Below are positions 26,334-37,140 of a DNA stretch of 49,303 bases, piece after piece. The notes beneath the pieces were generated by a model that saw nothing but the letters and a program-made list of their open reading frames with translations, was not told where the DNA came from and did not search any database. This stretch comes from Hyphomicrobiales bacterium (GTDB taxonomy: Bacteria; Pseudomonadota; Alphaproteobacteria; Rhizobiales; Rhizobiaceae). The position numbers and the translations under genes are program-made. The stretch's first letter is position 1; the number at the start of each line of letters is the position of its first letter. The stretch is taken from assembly GCA_900472605.1 (NCBI GenBank), contig UCJD01000014.1, positions 1 to 49,303 of the forward strand. The letters are read 5' to 3'.

Positions 26334-26582
26334 TCAATCTATGTCCAACTTCGGCGTCTCGACAGGCCAAGTCTCGTTTTTCCATTCAACGAACGGATTA
26401 AACCTTGCGTACAACTCTTCCGCGGCATGCTCTTCTGCCGGGTAGATGGAGATTGTGCCGTCTCGATCCTGAAGGACCGTTACCTCTTCGCCGATCAGAA
26501 AGAACTCTTCCGGAATAACCTCCATCCGGACGCCGTCCTTCTGAACGACCTTGCTTTGCGAACGCTTCGTAATTGGTCCCAT
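26334..26582 (-). CDS. Small AbrB/VapB-like protein between gltB and gltD
   Basis: An 82-residue acidic protein. Its centre (RMEVIPEEFFLIGEEVTVLQDRDGTISIYPAEE) has the swapped-hairpin pattern of SpoVT/AbrB antitoxins such as VapB: short strand, VIPEEF, GEEV, then a charged turn and strand. The C terminus ends in a Trp/Pro-rich stretch. The ATG at 26582 has GGAGG five bases upstream and is preferred over an ATG at 26597. No PIN-domain toxin lies next to it, so it is either an orphan antitoxin or a regulator or assembly factor for glutamate synthase. The spacing (51 bases to gltB, 52 to gltD) suggests it is co-transcribed with both. My recollection, unchecked, is that other rhizobia also keep a small gene here. 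Confidence 0.72.
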   Translation of the reverse strand: MGPITKRSQSKVVQKDGVRMEVIPEEFFLIGEEVTVLQDRDGTISIYPAEEHAAEELYARFNPFVEWKNETWPVETPKLDID

Positions 26583-26633
26583 CGGCGCCTCCAACATTGA
26601 GTTTCACTCATATCATGAGGCGCCGGTGAGTAA

Positions 26634-29600
26634 CTACTCCGCGGCGATCCCCATCCGGGCCCGCTCCATCTCCTCCAGCGCACGGCGATACTCGACCGGC
26701 ATGACCTTGCGGAACTTCGGACGATACTCCGCCCAGTTGTCCAGGATCTGCTTGGCGCGGGTCGATTCCGTGTAGTGCAGGTGGTTGGAGATCAGCTGGT
26801 AGAGGCGCTCCTCGTCATGGCGGGTCATGTCGCCGGACACGTCGACGCGTCCCTTATGGGCGAGGTCACCGCCGTGATGATGCAGCTTCTCCATCATGTC
26901 GTCTTCCTCGGGCACCGGCTCGAGCTCGACCATCGCCATATTGCAGCGCTTGGCGAAATCGCCGCTCTCGTCGAGAACATAGGCCACGCCGCCCGACATG
27001 CCGGCCGCGAAGTTGCGACCGGTCTCGCCGAGCACGACCACCACACCGCCTGTCATGTATTCGCAGCCGTGGTCGCCCACGCCTTCGACGATGGCGATGG
27101 CGCCGGAGTTGCGCACTGCGAAGCGCTCGCCGGCGACGCCGCGGAAGTAGCACTCGCCCTCGGTCGCACCATAAAGCACCGTGTTGCCGACGATGATCGA
27201 ATCCTCGGCGACGATCTTCGAGTTTTCAGGCGGACGGATGATGATCTTGCCGCCCGAAAGCCCCTTGCCGACATAGTCGTTGCCGTCGCCGATCAGCTTG
27301 AAGGTGATCCCGCGTGCCAGGAACGCCGCGAACGACTGTCCCGCCGTGCCGCGAAGCGTCACGTTGATCGTGTCTTCCTTCAGGCCGCGATGGTTGTAGC
27401 GCTTGGCGACTTCGCCCGACAGCATCGCGCCGGCCGAGCGGTCGACGTTCTTGATCGCGACTTCGAACGACACAGGCGTCTTGGAAGACAGCGCCGGCTC
27501 GGCCTCGGCGATCAGCTTGCGGTCGAGAATGTCGTCGATCGGGTGCTTCTGGCGCGTCGTCCAGTAGGTGGCCTCCTTCGGCGCCTCGACCTTGTGGAAG
27601 ATGCGGCTGAAGTCGAGACCCTTGGACTTCCAGTGCGCCAGCATCTCGTCCTTCTCGAGCAGCTCCGAAGCGCCGATGATCTCGTCGAACTTGGTGAAGC
27701 CGAGCGATGCCAGGATCTCGCGCACTTCGTTGGCAACGAAGAAGAAGTAGTTGATGACGTGCTCCGGCGTGCCCTTGAAGCGCTTGCGCAGGACCGGATC
27801 CTGGGTGGCGACGCCAACCGGGCAGGTGTTGAGATGGCACTTGCGCATCATGATGCAGCCGGCGGCGATAACAGGAGCGGTGGCGAAGCCGAACTCGTCG
27901 GCGCCGAGCAGCGCCCCGATGATCACGTCGCGGCCGGTCTTCAGGCCACCATCGACTTGCAGCGCGATGCGCGAACGCAGGCCGTTCAGCACCAGCGTCT
28001 GCTGGGTCTCGGCAAGGCCGATTTCCCACGGGCTGCCGGCATGCTTCAGCGAGGTCAGCGGCGATGCGCCGGTGCCGCCGTCGAAGCCGGAGACGGTGAT
28101 GTGGTCGGCGCGCGCCTTGGCGACGCCGGCGGCAACCGTGCCGACACCGACTTCCGAGACGAGCTTGACCGAGACATCCGACGTCGGGTTGACGTTCTTC
28201 AGGTCGTAGATCAGCTGCGCCAGATCCTCGATCGAATAGATGTCATGGTGCGGAGGCGGCGAGATCAGGCCGACACCCGGCGTGGAATGCCGGGTCTTGG
28301 CAACCGTCGCGTCGACCTTGTGGCCGGGCAGCTGGCCGCCCTCGCCGGGCTTGGCACCCTGCGCCACCTTGATCTGCAGCATGTCCGCATTAACAAGATA
28401 TTCGGTCGTCACACCGAAGCGGCCCGACGCGATCTGCTTGATCGCCGAACGCTCGGGGTTCGCCGAACCATCAGGCAGCGGGAAGTAGCGATCGCTCTCT
28501 TCGCCGCCCTCACCGGTGTTCGACTTGCCCCCGATCTTGTTCATGGCGATCGCCAGCGTCGTATGCGCCTCGCGGCTGATGGATCCGAAGGACATTGCGC
28601 CCGTCGAGAAGCGCTTGACGATATCCACCGCCGGCTCGACCTCGTCGAGCGACACCGGCGTACGGCCGATCTGCTCGGCGCTCTTGATCTTGAACAGGCC
28701 GCGAATGGTGTTCATCCGCAGGGCTGAGTCGTTCACCATCTCGGCGAACTCGCGGTAGCGATCCTCCGAATTGCCACGCACGGCATGCTGCAGCGTGGCC
28801 ACCGCATCCGGCGTCCAGGCATGGCTTTCCCCGCGCATGCGGTAGGCATATTCGCCGCCGATATCGAGCGTGTTCGCCAGCAGCGGATCCTTGCCGAAGG
28901 CCGACGTATGGCGGGCGACAGTCTCTTCCGCGATAGCTGCAAGATCGACGCCTTCGATCATCGTCGCCGTGCCGAAGAAATACTTGTCGACCAGTTCCTG
29001 CTGAAGCCCGATCGCATCGAAGATCTGGCCGCCGCAATAGGACTGGTAGGTCGAGATGCCCATCTTCGACATGACCTTGAGGATGCCCTTACCGACAGCC
29101 TTGATGTAGCGGTAGACGACTTCGGACGCATCCACTTCCTTCGGGAACTCGCCGCGCATGTGCATGTCGGTCAGCGTGTCGAAGGCCAGGTACGGGTTGA
29201 TCGCTTCCGCGCCGTAGCCGGCAAGCAGACAGAAGTGGTGCACTTCGCGCGGCTCGCCGGTCTCGACGACGAGGCCGACCGAGGTGCGCAGACCCTTGCG
29301 GATCAGGTGATGGTGTACGGCAGCCGTCGCCAAGAGCGCCGGGATCGCGATACGATCCGGCCCGATCTGGCGATCGGACAGCACGATGATGTTGTAGCCG
29401 CCCTTGACCGCCGCTTCCGCGCGTTCGCACAGACGATCGAGCATCTCGGGCATGCCTTCGGCGCCGCGCTCCACATCATAGGTGAAGTCGAGCGTCTTGG
29501 TGTCGAAGCGGTCTTCCGTATGGCCGATCGAGCGGATCTTTTCGAGATCGCCATTGGTCAGGATCGGCTGGCGTACTTCCAGGCGCTTGGCGTTGGCCAT

Positions 29601-31358
29601 GCCCTCGTGGTCGAGCAGGTTCGGGCGTGGTCCGATGAACGAGACGAGGCTCATGACCAGCTCTTCGCGGATCGGATCGATCGGCGGGTTGGTCACCTGC
29701 GCGAAGTTCTGCTTGAAATAGGTGTAGAGCAGCTTCGACTTCTCGGACATCGCCGAGATCGGCGTATCGGTACCCATCGAGCCCACGGCTTCCTGGCCCG
29801 TCGTCGCCATCGGCGACATCAGGATACGGGTATCCTCGGTGGTGTAGCCGAAGGCCTGCTGGCGGTCCAACAGCGAAACGTCGCGACGCAACGCCCGCGG
29901 CTCCACCGGCTTCAGATCTTCGAGGATGAGCTGCGTGCGGTCGAGCCACTTGCCGTAGGGATGACGTGTCGCCAGCGTCGTCTTCAGCTCCTCGTCGGAG
30001 ATGATCTGGCCCTTCTCCATGTCGATGAGCAACATCTTGCCCGGCTGCAGGCGCCACTTCTTGACGATGCTCTCTTCTGGAACCGGCAGCGTACCGGCTT
30101 CCGACGCCAGGATGACGCGGTCGTCGTCGGTCACGAGATAGCGCGCCGGGCGAAGTCCGTTGCGGTCAAGCGTCGCGCCGATCTGCTTGCCGTCGGTGAA
30201 ACAGACAGCCGCCGGCCCGTCCCAAGGCTCCATCAGCGCCGCATGGTATTCGTAGAACGCCTTGCGCTCCTTCGACATCGACTGGTTGCCGGCCCAGGCT
30301 TCCGGGATCAGCATCATCATCGCATGCGCAAGCGAGTAGCCACCGCGCACGAGGAACTCGAGCGCGTTGTCGAAACAGGCCGTATCCGACTGTCCCTCGT
30401 AGGAAATCGGCCAGAGCTTGGAGATGTCTTCGCCAAACAGCGGCGACGACACGGATGCCTGGCGCGCCGCCATCCAGTTGACGTTGGAGCGCAGCGTGTT
30501 GATTTCGCCGTTATGGGCAACCATGCGGTACGGGTGCGCCAGCTTCCACGACGGGAAGGTGTTGGTCGAGAAGCGCTGATGCACGAGGGCGACGGCGCTT
30601 TCGAAGCGCGGATCGGCCAGATCCTTGTAGTAGGCGCCGACCTGATAGGCCAGGAACATACCCTTGTAGACGATCGTCGTGGACGACAGCGACACCGGGT
30701 AGAAGTGGCTCTCTTCGCCGTCGAACTCGTCATAGATGCGGTTGGAGATCACCTTGCGCAGCGTGAACAGGCGGCGTTCGAATTCATCGGTGGTCGCGGC
30801 ACTGTCGCCCGCACCGATGAAGATCTGACAGTGATGCGGTTCGGTCGCGGCGATATCGGGCGCCTTCGACAGCGAAGAATTGTCGACCGGCACGTCGCGG
30901 AAGCCGATCAGGATCTGGCCTTCCTCCGAGATGACGTCCTGCATCACCTTCTTGAAATGCGCGATCTGCTTTTCGTCGCGCGGCATGAAAACATGGCCAA
31001 CGCCATATTCACCGGCCTTCGGCAGGGTGATGCCCTGCTTGGCCATCTCCTCGCGGAAAAAGCGATCGGGAATCTGCACGAGAATACCGGCTCCATCACC
31101 CATCAGCGGGTCGGCGCCGACGGCACCGCGGTGCGTCAGGTTCTCGAGAATGAAGAGACCGTCCTGGACGATCTGGTGCGACTTCTGGCCCTTCATGTGC
31201 GCGACGAAGCCGACGCCGCAGGCATCGTGCTCGTTGCGCGGATCGTAAAGCCCCTGTTTGGCTGGCAGCCCGCTGGCAGGTTTGCGCGTATCGGCCACCG
31301 CGCGCATGTCTGCTGCTGCGAACTGGTCGATACCGTTGGATGGCGTGTTCTTCGTCAT
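26634..31358 (-). CDS. gltB: Glutamate synthase large subunit
   Basis: This subunit hydrolyses glutamine and uses the ammonia, 2-oxoglutarate and electrons from GltD to make two glutamates. The 1574-residue product is full length. Cys47, in [10 protein letters not shown], is the N-terminal nucleophile after removal of a short propeptide. The amidotransferase class II domain, the central domain, the FMN-binding barrel ([25 protein letters not shown], then [14 protein letters not shown], where the cysteines belong to the 3Fe-4S site) and the C-terminal beta-helix ([29 protein letters not shown]) are all present. The ATG at 31358 follows GGAGG. It heads the gltB-small gene-gltD operon. A long antisense reading frame exists across it but is a shadow. 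Confidence 0.97.
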   Translation of the reverse strand: MTKNTPSNGIDQFAAADMRAVADTRKPASGLPAKQGLYDPRNEHDACGVGFVAHMKGQKSHQIVQDGLFILENLTHRGAVGADPLMGDGAGILVQIPDRFFREEMAKQGITLPKAGEYGVGHVFMPRDEKQIAHFKKVMQDVISEEGQILIGFRDVPVDNSSLSKAPDIAATEPHHCQIFIGAGDSAATTDEFERRLFTLRKVISNRIYDEFDGEESHFYPVSLSSTTIVYKGMFLAYQVGAYYKDLADPRFESAVALVHQRFSTNTFPSWKLAHPYRMVAHNGEINTLRSNVNWMAARQASVSSPLFGEDISKLWPISYEGQSDTACFDNALEFLVRGGYSLAHAMMMLIPEAWAGNQSMSKERKAFYEYHAALMEPWDGPAAVCFTDGKQIGATLDRNGLRPARYLVTDDDRVILASEAGTLPVPEESIVKKWRLQPGKMLLIDMEKGQIISDEELKTTLATRHPYGKWLDRTQLILEDLKPVEPRALRRDVSLLDRQQAFGYTTEDTRILMSPMATTGQEAVGSMGTDTPISAMSEKSKLLYTYFKQNFAQVTNPPIDPIREELVMSLVSFIGPRPNLLDHEGMANAKRLEVRQPILTNGDLEKIRSIGHTEDRFDTKTLDFTYDVERGAEGMPEMLDRLCERAEAAVKGGYNIIVLSDRQIGPDRIAIPALLATAAVHHHLIRKGLRTSVGLVVETGEPREVHHFCLLAGYGAEAINPYLAFDTLTDMHMRGEFPKEVDASEVVYRYIKAVGKGILKVMSKMGISTYQSYCGGQIFDAIGLQQELVDKYFFGTATMIEGVDLAAIAEETVARHTSAFGKDPLLANTLDIGGEYAYRMRGESHAWTPDAVATLQHAVRGNSEDRYREFAEMVNDSALRMNTIRGLFKIKSAEQIGRTPVSLDEVEPAVDIVKRFSTGAMSFGSISREAHTTLAIAMNKIGGKSNTGEGGEESDRYFPLPDGSANPERSAIKQIASGRFGVTTEYLVNADMLQIKVAQGAKPGEGGQLPGHKVDATVAKTRHSTPGVGLISPPPHHDIYSIEDLAQLIYDLKNVNPTSDVSVKLVSEVGVGTVAAGVAKARADHITVSGFDGGTGASPLTSLKHAGSPWEIGLAETQQTLVLNGLRSRIALQVDGGLKTGRDVIIGALLGADEFGFATAPVIAAGCIMMRKCHLNTCPVGVATQDPVLRKRFKGTPEHVINYFFFVANEVREILASLGFTKFDEIIGASELLEKDEMLAHWKSKGLDFSRIFHKVEAPKEATYWTTRQKHPIDDILDRKLIAEAEPALSSKTPVSFEVAIKNVDRSAGAMLSGEVAKRYNHRGLKEDTINVTLRGTAGQSFAAFLARGITFKLIGDGNDYVGKGLSGGKIIIRPPENSKIVAEDSIIVGNTVLYGATEGECYFRGVAGERFAVRNSGAIAIVEGVGDHGCEYMTGGVVVVLGETGRNFAAGMSGGVAYVLDESGDFAKRCNMAMVELEPVPEEDDMMEKLHHHGGDLAHKGRVDVSGDMTRHDEERLYQLISNHLHYTESTRAKQILDNWAEYRPKFRKVMPVEYRRALEEMERARMGIAAE

Positions 31359-31894
31359 CGTTTTGCCTCCTGTCAGAGCCCGCACTCGCGGGCGGCTTGT
31401 CGTCGCACACCGCCCCTTATCCTAGGTTCGGCGCGTGACAGCGCTGTTGCATTATCGAAGATCCGGTCGCCGGCGGCAGGCTCTCTGTGTGAAAGCAGCC
31501 GTTGCGCTCCGCGCCTGCCATGCGTTCCGTGCGGGATCATCGTCCGCGCTCGTGGAACTATAGCGTGAAACCCAACGAGTGTAAGGTCTTTTGGCGCCTC
31601 TTCGGCCTTAGCGGCCAAAATAGGACAGCAACCCTGTCCTAATTCATCGGTTCTATGCCAGAAACACGACAGTTCCGCAAGGGCCATGGATTAAAAAAAC
31701 GTCAATCAACGACGGAAGATTGCCAAATTGATCAGCACGGCGACATAAAATTACGCCGTTTCGTTCTATATTGTATGTTGATTGCGGAATTCAATTTTTG
31801 TGATGGGTCGGGTCTCGATTGCTTGATCCGGTGAAGCTTTGGATTAAGCTCCGCTGCGAACCAGCCCCACCTCCATATCTTCCAGGTTTTTCTC
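31359..31894. other. Intergenic region between divergent gltB and ltaE
   Basis: A 536-base stretch with no convincing gene. It holds a 21-bp palindrome at 31621-31641 (listed separately), a weaker hairpin TTTTGGC/GCCAAAA at 31589-31620 directly before it, and an AT-rich half nearer ltaE where its promoter should lie. A minus-strand reading of 104 codons (31373-31687) has no family resemblance and is not called. Confidence 0.8.
31621..31641. promoter_or_regulatory. Perfect palindrome, probable operator
   Basis: TAGGACAG-N5-CTGTCCTA is an 8-bp perfect inverted repeat. It lies 263 bases before gltB and 254 before ltaE, so it could serve either. Neither arm is followed by a T-run, so a terminator is unlikely. 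The regulator is not known to me; no matching regulator gene is adjacent. Confidence 0.6.
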
Positions 31895-32944
31895 ATGATT
31901 TTCGCTTCCGACAACTGGGCTGGCGCCCACCGTTCCATCGCCGAGCGCCTGCTGCAGGAATCCACAGGTTTCGCCGCTGCTTATGGCACCAGCGATCTCG
32001 ACCGCCGCGTCGAGGCTCGCTTCGCCGAAATCTTCGAGCGCGAGGTTTCCGTCTTCTTCGTGGCGACGGGGACCGCCGCGAACTCGCTGTCGCTCGCCAG
32101 CGTCCAGCGCCCGGGCGGCATCACCTTCTGCCACTCGGAAGCCCATGTGATCGCCGATGAATGCGGCGCCCCCGATTTCTTCAGCAGCGCCCGACTGTCT
32201 CCCGTCGATGGAAATTTGGGCAAGATCGCGCCTGCGAACCTTGCAAAAGCCATCGCCGCCTACCCCGAAAATGCCGTCCATCACGGCCGTGCCACCGCTG
32301 TCACAATCACCCAGGCAACCGAGATCGGTACCGTCTATTCGCTGGACGAGATCGACGCCATTTCCGAGATCGCCAAAGCAAGCAACCTCCCGCTCCACAT
32401 GGACGGCGCCCGCTTCGCCAACGCGCTCGTCGCGCTAGACGCGACCCCGGCCGAAATGACCTGGAAGCGTGGCGTCGACATCCTCTCCTTCGGCGGCACC
32501 AAGAACGGCTGCTGGTGCGCAGAGGCGATCGTCGTCTTCAATCCCGATAAGGCGAAGGAGATGCCCTTCATCCGCAAGCGCGCCGCTCAGCTCTTCTCCA
32601 AATCGCGCTTCATCGCTGCCCAGTTCGACGCCTATCTGGAAGGCGGCCTCTGGCTCGATCTTGCAACCCACGCCAACGCCATGGCCGATCGCCTTCGATC
32701 CGGCATCGGCGCCAGCAATTCGGCCAGGCTGGCCTGGTCAACGGCGTCAAACGAAGTCTTCGCTATTATAAAGAAGAGCGCCGGCAAAACCGCCGAAGGC
32801 AAGGGCGCGAAATTCTACGAATGGCCGATCCCAGCGGCGACACCCGATCTCGTCGGCGCGGATGAAATCCTGATCCGCCTCGTTACCAGCTTCGCCACCG
32901 AGGAAAACGACGTCGACGGCTTCCTGAGCTGCCTCGCATCCTGA
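31895..32944 (+). CDS. ltaE: Low-specificity L-threonine aldolase
   Basis: A PLP enzyme that cleaves L-threonine or allo-threonine to glycine and acetaldehyde. The 349-residue protein has the expected opening FASDNWAGAH, the GTAANSLSLA loop, CHSEAHVIADECGAPDFFS, LHMDGARFANALVAL with the aspartate that pairs with the PLP nitrogen, and SFGGTKNGC with the Schiff-base Lys203. Full length, no oddities. It is monocistronic and convergent with the cyo operon; a hairpin at 32957 separates them. Confidence 0.93.
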   Translation: MIFASDNWAGAHRSIAERLLQESTGFAAAYGTSDLDRRVEARFAEIFEREVSVFFVATGTAANSLSLASVQRPGGITFCHSEAHVIADECGAPDFFSSARLSPVDGNLGKIAPANLAKAIAAYPENAVHHGRATAVTITQATEIGTVYSLDEIDAISEIAKASNLPLHMDGARFANALVALDATPAEMTWKRGVDILSFGGTKNGCWCAEAIVVFNPDKAKEMPFIRKRAAQLFSKSRFIAAQFDAYLEGGLWLDLATHANAMADRLRSGIGASNSARLAWSTASNEVFAIIKKSAGKTAEGKGAKFYEWPIPAATPDLVGADEILIRLVTSFATEENDVDGFLSCLAS

Positions 32945-32956
32945 CCTCATGAATGC

Positions 32957-32990
32957 GATCGGCCCGGCGATCGAGATCACCGGGCCGATC
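32957..32990. terminator. Strong hairpin between ltaE and cyoD
   Basis: An 11-bp perfect stem (GATCGGCCCGG with CCGGGCCGATC) around a 12-base loop lies 12 bases after the ltaE stop and 41 bases past the cyoD stop. It has no T-run on either strand, so it may be a Rho-assisted or mRNA-end hairpin serving both convergent units. Confidence 0.5.
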
Positions 32991-33031
32991 CTCGAGGCAC
33001 CGCATCCAGCCATGCGGTACGCACTCCTCAT

Positions 33032-33382
33032 TTACATGTTGCTCATTTCGCCCATGCTCATCGGCATCATGTTGAGGTTCATGTGGTACATGACCCAGAT
33101 CGTGCCGACGATGGTGATGCAGACGATGATGGCCGTGAAGATGAAGGCCAGCAGCGTCCAGCCGCTCTCCGAGCGGCTATCGACATGCAGGAAGCAGACG
33201 ACGTGGACGACGATCTGCGCGATCGCCATCACGAAGATCGCCACCGTGGTCGCCGTGGCGTCCATCGCGCCCGACATGACCATCCAGAACGGAATGACGG
33301 TGAGGAGGATCGAGAGAATCGATCCGGCCCAGAGGCTGCCCTTGCTGCCGTGAGCGGGTTCGCTGTGATGATGTGCGGTCAA
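33032..33382 (-). CDS. cyoD: Cytochrome o ubiquinol oxidase subunit IV
   Basis: The small subunit of the bo3 quinol oxidase, thought to help assembly of the haem-copper centre. The 116-residue protein has three membrane helices (ILSILLTVIPFWMVMSG; VAIFVMAIAQIVVHVVCFLHV; LLAFIFTAIIVCITIVGTIWVM) and a His-rich N terminus. FWMVMSG and HVVCFLH are typical. The likely start is TTG at 33382, which overlaps the cyoC stop in a TTGA and has GGAG eight bases upstream; a longer reading to 33463 would run into cyoC. It is the last gene of cyoABCD, followed by convergent ltaE. No cyoE (haem O synthase) follows. Confidence 0.9.
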   Translation of the reverse strand: MTAHHHSEPAHGSKGSLWAGSILSILLTVIPFWMVMSGAMDATATTVAIFVMAIAQIVVHVVCFLHVDSRSESGWTLLAFIFTAIIVCITIVGTIWVMYHMNLNMMPMSMGEMSNM

Positions 33383-34008
33383 CGGAGTGCTCCAAACAGG
33401 TAAACGACGGTGAAGACGCCGATCCAGATGATGTCGAGGAAGTGCCAGAACATCGACAGGCACATCAGGCGACGCTTGTTGTCTTCATTCAGTCCGCGCT
33501 GAGCGATCTGCACCAAAAGCGTGACCAGCCAGATCAGGCCGAACAAGACGTGCAGGCCGTGCGTGCCCACAAGCGTGAAGAAAGCCGACAGGAAGGCGCT
33601 GCGCTGCGGCGTCGCGCCCTCGGAGATCAGCGTGGCGAACTCATAGAGCTCGACGCAGAGGAAGGCGGCGCCGAAGAGGCCAGTGACGGCGAGCAGCCGC
33701 CACATCTGCGCGGTGCGCCCAGCCGCCATCGCCTGCATGCCGATCGACAGCACGATCGACGATGCCAGCAGGAAGCCGGTGTTGAGCGCCACCAGCGGCA
33801 GCTCGAACAGGTGCTGCGGCGGAGGCCCACCCGCATAGTTGCGGCTAAGCGTTCCGTAGACGGCAAACAGCGAGGCGAAGATCAGCGCATCGCTCATCAG
33901 GTAGATCCAGAAGCCGAGCATCGTGGCGCCGCCACTGTGATAATGCTCCTCGGCTTCCGGCTGGTGGTAGACGCGCGGGGCGTCCTTGTTGACGAGTTGA
34001 ATGGTCAT
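33379..34008 (-). CDS. cyoC: Cytochrome o ubiquinol oxidase subunit III
   Basis: Subunit III of the proton-pumping bo3 oxidase. The 209-residue protein has about five membrane helices and family blocks MLGFWIYLMSDALIFASLFA, GFLLASSIVLSIGMQAM, FFTLVGTHGLHVLFGLIW and SMFWHFLDIIWIGVFTVVYL. The ATG at 34008 comes one base after the cyoB stop (TGACATG), a typical coupled arrangement; the reading to 34038 is rejected for that reason. It overlaps cyoD by four bases. Confidence 0.95.
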   Translation of the reverse strand: MTIQLVNKDAPRVYHQPEAEEHYHSGGATMLGFWIYLMSDALIFASLFAVYGTLSRNYAGGPPPQHLFELPLVALNTGFLLASSIVLSIGMQAMAAGRTAQMWRLLAVTGLFGAAFLCVELYEFATLISEGATPQRSAFLSAFFTLVGTHGLHVLFGLIWLVTLLVQIAQRGLNEDNKRRLMCLSMFWHFLDIIWIGVFTVVYLFGALR

Positions 34009-34009
34009 G

Positions 34010-36001
34010 TCAGGCCCTCGCTGCCGGCTGTTGCGCACGCTTGCCTTCGGTCAGCGCGATCGCGTCGGCCGGAATGTAGTAGTCGCGGCTGAAGTTGAAG
34101 GTATGGACGATCGAAACGACAAGGATGCCCGCGAAGCTGACTGCGGCCAGCCACCAGATGTACCAGATCATGCCGAAGCCCAGTGCCGTGGCCAGTGCCG
34201 CGACGACGACGCCGGTAGCGGTATTGCGCGGCATGTGGACGGGGCGGAAGCCTTCGGTCGGGTGCTTGTAGCCATGCTCCTTCATGTCGTGCCAGGCATC
34301 GAGTTCATAGACGATGGGCGTAATGGCGAAGTTGTAGGCCGGCGGCGGCGAGGTCGTCGACCATTCCAGCGTACGGCCGCCCCAGGGATCGCCGGTGACG
34401 TCGCGCAGCTTGTTGCGCTTCACGATGCCCATGACGATCGCCATGACGAAGCCGAGGATACCGACGAGGATGATGAGCCCGCCGATCAGCGCGATGACGA
34501 AGTAAGGCTGCAGCGTCGGATCGTCGAAGTGGTTGACGCGGCGCGTGGTGCCCATCAGGCCGACGATATAGATTGGCGTCCAGGCGACCCAGTAGCCGAT
34601 GACCCAGCCCCAGAAGGCGACCTTGCCCCAGAACTCGTCCATCTTGAAGCCGAAGGCCTTCGGGAACCAGTATGTCATACCGGCGAACAGGCCGAACACG
34701 ACGCCGCCGATGATGGTGTTGTGGAAGTGTGCCACCAGGAACAGCGAGTTGTGCAGCACGAAGTCGGCTGCCGGCACGGCGAGCAGAACGCCTGTCATGC
34801 CCCCGACCACGAAGGTCAGCATGAAGGCGACGACCCACATCATCGGCAGTTCGAAGCGGATTTCGCCGCGGAACATCGTGAACAGCCAGTTGAACACCTT
34901 GGCGCCCGTCGGAATGGCGATCACCATCGTGGCGATGCCGAAGAAGGCGTTGACGCTCGCACCCGATCCCATGGTGAAGTAATGGTGCAGCCAGACGAGG
35001 TAGGAGAGCACAGTGATGACGACTGTCGCGTAGACCATCGATCCGTAGCCGAACAGACGCTTGCCGGTGAAGGTCGAGGTGATCTCCGAATAGATGCCGA
35101 AGGCCGGCAGGACCAGGACGTAAACCTCGGGGTGACCCCACATCCACACCATGTTCCAGTAGAGCATCGCATTGCCGCCGAGATCATTGATGAAGAAGGC
35201 GGTGTCGAGGTAGCGGTCGAGCAGCAGCAGGAAGAAGGCTGCCGTCAGCGCCGGGAAGATGGCGATGGCGAGAACGTTGCTGCAGAGCGCCGTCCAGGTG
35301 AAGACCGGCATCTTCATCAGGCTCATGCCGGGGGCGCGCATCTTGATGACGGTGGCGACCATGTTGACAGCCGACAGCGTCGTGCCGATGCCGGCGATTT
35401 CGAGCGACCATAGATAATAGTCGACCCCGGTATCCGGACTGAAGGCCTTTTCCGCCAGCGGTGCATAGGACAGCCAGCCGGTGCGTGCGAACTCGCCGAC
35501 GAACAGCGAGATCATGACAAGCACCGAACCCGCCACCGTCAGCCAGAAGCTGAGGTTGTTCAAGTAGGGAAAGGCGACGTCGCGCGCGCCGATCTGCAGC
35601 GGCATGACGAAGTTGACGATGCCGACGACGAGAGGGATCGCCACGAAGAAGATCATGATCGTCCCGTGGGCGGTGAAGATCTGATCATAGTGGCTCGAAT
35701 GCAGGAAGCCCTCATTGCCGCCGAAGGCGATCGCCTGCTGCAGGCGCATCATGACGGCATCCGAGAAACCGCGCAGCAGCATGATGATGGCAAGCACGAT
35801 ATACATGATGCCGATCTTCTTGTGATCGACGGAGGTGAACCACTCCTTCCAGAGATAACCCCAGAGCCGGAAGTAGGTGAGTGCCGCGACGACGATCAGA
35901 CCGAGCGCGGCGACCGCGATGAAAGTGCCGACCAGGATAGGCTCGTGGATCGGCAGTGAATCGAGCGTCAGCCGCCCGAAGAGGAAACTATGGTCTTGCA
36001 T
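34010..36001 (-). CDS. cyoB: Cytochrome o ubiquinol oxidase subunit I
   Basis: The catalytic haem-copper subunit of the bo3 quinol oxidase: it takes electrons from ubiquinol, reduces O2 to water at the haem o3-CuB site and pumps protons. The 663-residue length matches CyoB. The CuB and haem ligands lie in [17 protein letters not shown] (with the cross-linked His/Tyr), [12 protein letters not shown], and [12 protein letters not shown] for the haem ligands of the last site. [11 protein letters not shown] near residue 105 carries the low-spin haem histidine. The start ATG at 36001 lies inside the end of cyoA (14-base overlap). No missing ligand was seen. Confidence 0.97.
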   Translation of the reverse strand: MQDHSFLFGRLTLDSLPIHEPILVGTFIAVAALGLIVVAALTYFRLWGYLWKEWFTSVDHKKIGIMYIVLAIIMLLRGFSDAVMMRLQQAIAFGGNEGFLHSSHYDQIFTAHGTIMIFFVAIPLVVGIVNFVMPLQIGARDVAFPYLNNLSFWLTVAGSVLVMISLFVGEFARTGWLSYAPLAEKAFSPDTGVDYYLWSLEIAGIGTTLSAVNMVATVIKMRAPGMSLMKMPVFTWTALCSNVLAIAIFPALTAAFFLLLLDRYLDTAFFINDLGGNAMLYWNMVWMWGHPEVYVLVLPAFGIYSEITSTFTGKRLFGYGSMVYATVVITVLSYLVWLHHYFTMGSGASVNAFFGIATMVIAIPTGAKVFNWLFTMFRGEIRFELPMMWVVAFMLTFVVGGMTGVLLAVPAADFVLHNSLFLVAHFHNTIIGGVVFGLFAGMTYWFPKAFGFKMDEFWGKVAFWGWVIGYWVAWTPIYIVGLMGTTRRVNHFDDPTLQPYFVIALIGGLIILVGILGFVMAIVMGIVKRNKLRDVTGDPWGGRTLEWSTTSPPPAYNFAITPIVYELDAWHDMKEHGYKHPTEGFRPVHMPRNTATGVVVAALATALGFGMIWYIWWLAAVSFAGILVVSIVHTFNFSRDYYIPADAIALTEGKRAQQPAARA

Positions 36002-37106
36002 TGGAACCCTGCTGTTCAGGCGCGGCGAGCGCGCCAGTGTTGGTTACCGCGTTGGTGCCGGCGTTGGTGTGATCATGAGCGGCGGGGGTGCCCGAGGCGG
36101 CGTCGCCGGCCATGGCTGCGCTGCTCATATGCATGGACGAATGATCCATGGGCTGCGGCGCGAACATGCCGCCATTGTCGCTGTCGAGGGCGCGATCCTT
36201 TTTCATGATGTCGGCGATGCATTCGGTGCCGGCGACCACGCAGCGGTTGAGGACACGATCGAAGAGGCCGGAGGCGACGGCGGAGAAGTGCATGACGGGC
36301 ACCTTTTCGCTCGGCTTGTCCAATTCGACATAGCGGTCCGTCGACAGCGTCTCGCCCGCGGCCTTTATCCCCGCGGCCCATTGGTCGAACCCTGCCTGAT
36401 CGACACCGTGCAACTTGAACCGCATGTCGGAATAGCCGGCGCCGGTATAGTTGCCCGAATAGCCCCAGCTGTCGCCCGGCGCGTTGAGCACGGCATGCAG
36501 CATCGATTTCATGCCCGGCATCGCATAGATCATGCCCGCCAGCGTGGGCGCCGAGAAGGTGTTGAACTGGTTTGTGGAGGTGATGGAGAAACGCACAGGG
36601 ACATCGACCGGGAGGGCCAACTCGTTGACGGTCGCGATACCTTGTTCGGGATAGATGAAGAGCCACTTCCAATCCATGGCGACAACCTGGATGTCGAGAG
36701 GCTTGTGGTCCTTTGCCAACGGCTTGTCGGCGGAAATTCGATCGAGGGGGCGGAATGGATCGAGGCTGTGGGTCGTGATCCAGGTGACCACGCCAAGACA
36801 CGCGATGATCAGGAGCGGTATGGACCAGACCACCACTTCGATCGGCGCCGAATGGGTGAAGTTCGGATCATACTTCTCGGGAGCCCGGCCCTTGCGGTAT
36901 CGGAACGCGAAGACCACGATCAGGGTCAACACCGGAATGACGACGAGAAGCATCATGCCGAGTGCGACGAGGATGAGGTTACGCTCCTGAAGAGCGATAT
37001 CCCCCGTTGGGTTCATCACCACCATATTGCAACCGCTTAGAGGAAGCAGCGCAAGAGGTGCGACAAACCGGCGAAAATTTCGTGATATGAATGTTTTCTG
37101 GCGCAT
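35988..37106 (-). CDS. cyoA: Cytochrome o ubiquinol oxidase subunit II
   Basis: A 372-residue lipoprotein subunit. The signal peptide ends in the lipobox LSGC. Two membrane helices follow ([23 protein letters not shown] and [19 protein letters not shown]). The cupredoxin-like periplasmic domain has [28 protein letters not shown] and [17 protein letters not shown], the quinol-oxidase pattern without the CuA ligands, so the enzyme takes electrons from quinol rather than cytochrome c. The C terminus is long, Met/His/Ala-rich and low complexity. It heads the operon; an FNR/FixK-type site lies 35 bases upstream of the ATG. Confidence 0.95.
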   Translation of the reverse strand: MRQKTFISRNFRRFVAPLALLPLSGCNMVVMNPTGDIALQERNLILVALGMMLLVVIPVLTLIVVFAFRYRKGRAPEKYDPNFTHSAPIEVVVWSIPLLIIACLGVVTWITTHSLDPFRPLDRISADKPLAKDHKPLDIQVVAMDWKWLFIYPEQGIATVNELALPVDVPVRFSITSTNQFNTFSAPTLAGMIYAMPGMKSMLHAVLNAPGDSWGYSGNYTGAGYSDMRFKLHGVDQAGFDQWAAGIKAAGETLSTDRYVELDKPSEKVPVMHFSAVASGLFDRVLNRCVVAGTECIADIMKKDRALDSDNGGMFAPQPMDHSSMHMSSAAMAGDAASGTPAAHDHTNAGTNAVTNTGALAAPEQQGSNARP

Positions 37107-37140
37107 GCCCGGAAGCTATGTCGCCCCCCGCGCGGCAGCT

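Noticed and set aside
24674..26401. A 575-codon frame antisense to gltD
   Set aside because: Same reason; gltD motifs on the other strand are unmistakable.
28785..31568. A 927-codon open frame antisense to gltB
   Set aside because: It mirrors the codon pattern of gltB, shows no family motif and has no ribosome binding site; GC-rich third positions keep the antisense frame open.
31373..31687. A 104-codon frame upstream of gltB on the minus strand
   Set aside because: No ribosome binding site, no family, and it overlaps the gltB leader and the palindrome.
34001..35413. A 470-codon frame antisense to cyoB
   Set aside because: Highly charged low-complexity product (runs of Asp, Glu, His, Arg), the mirror of membrane-protein codons.
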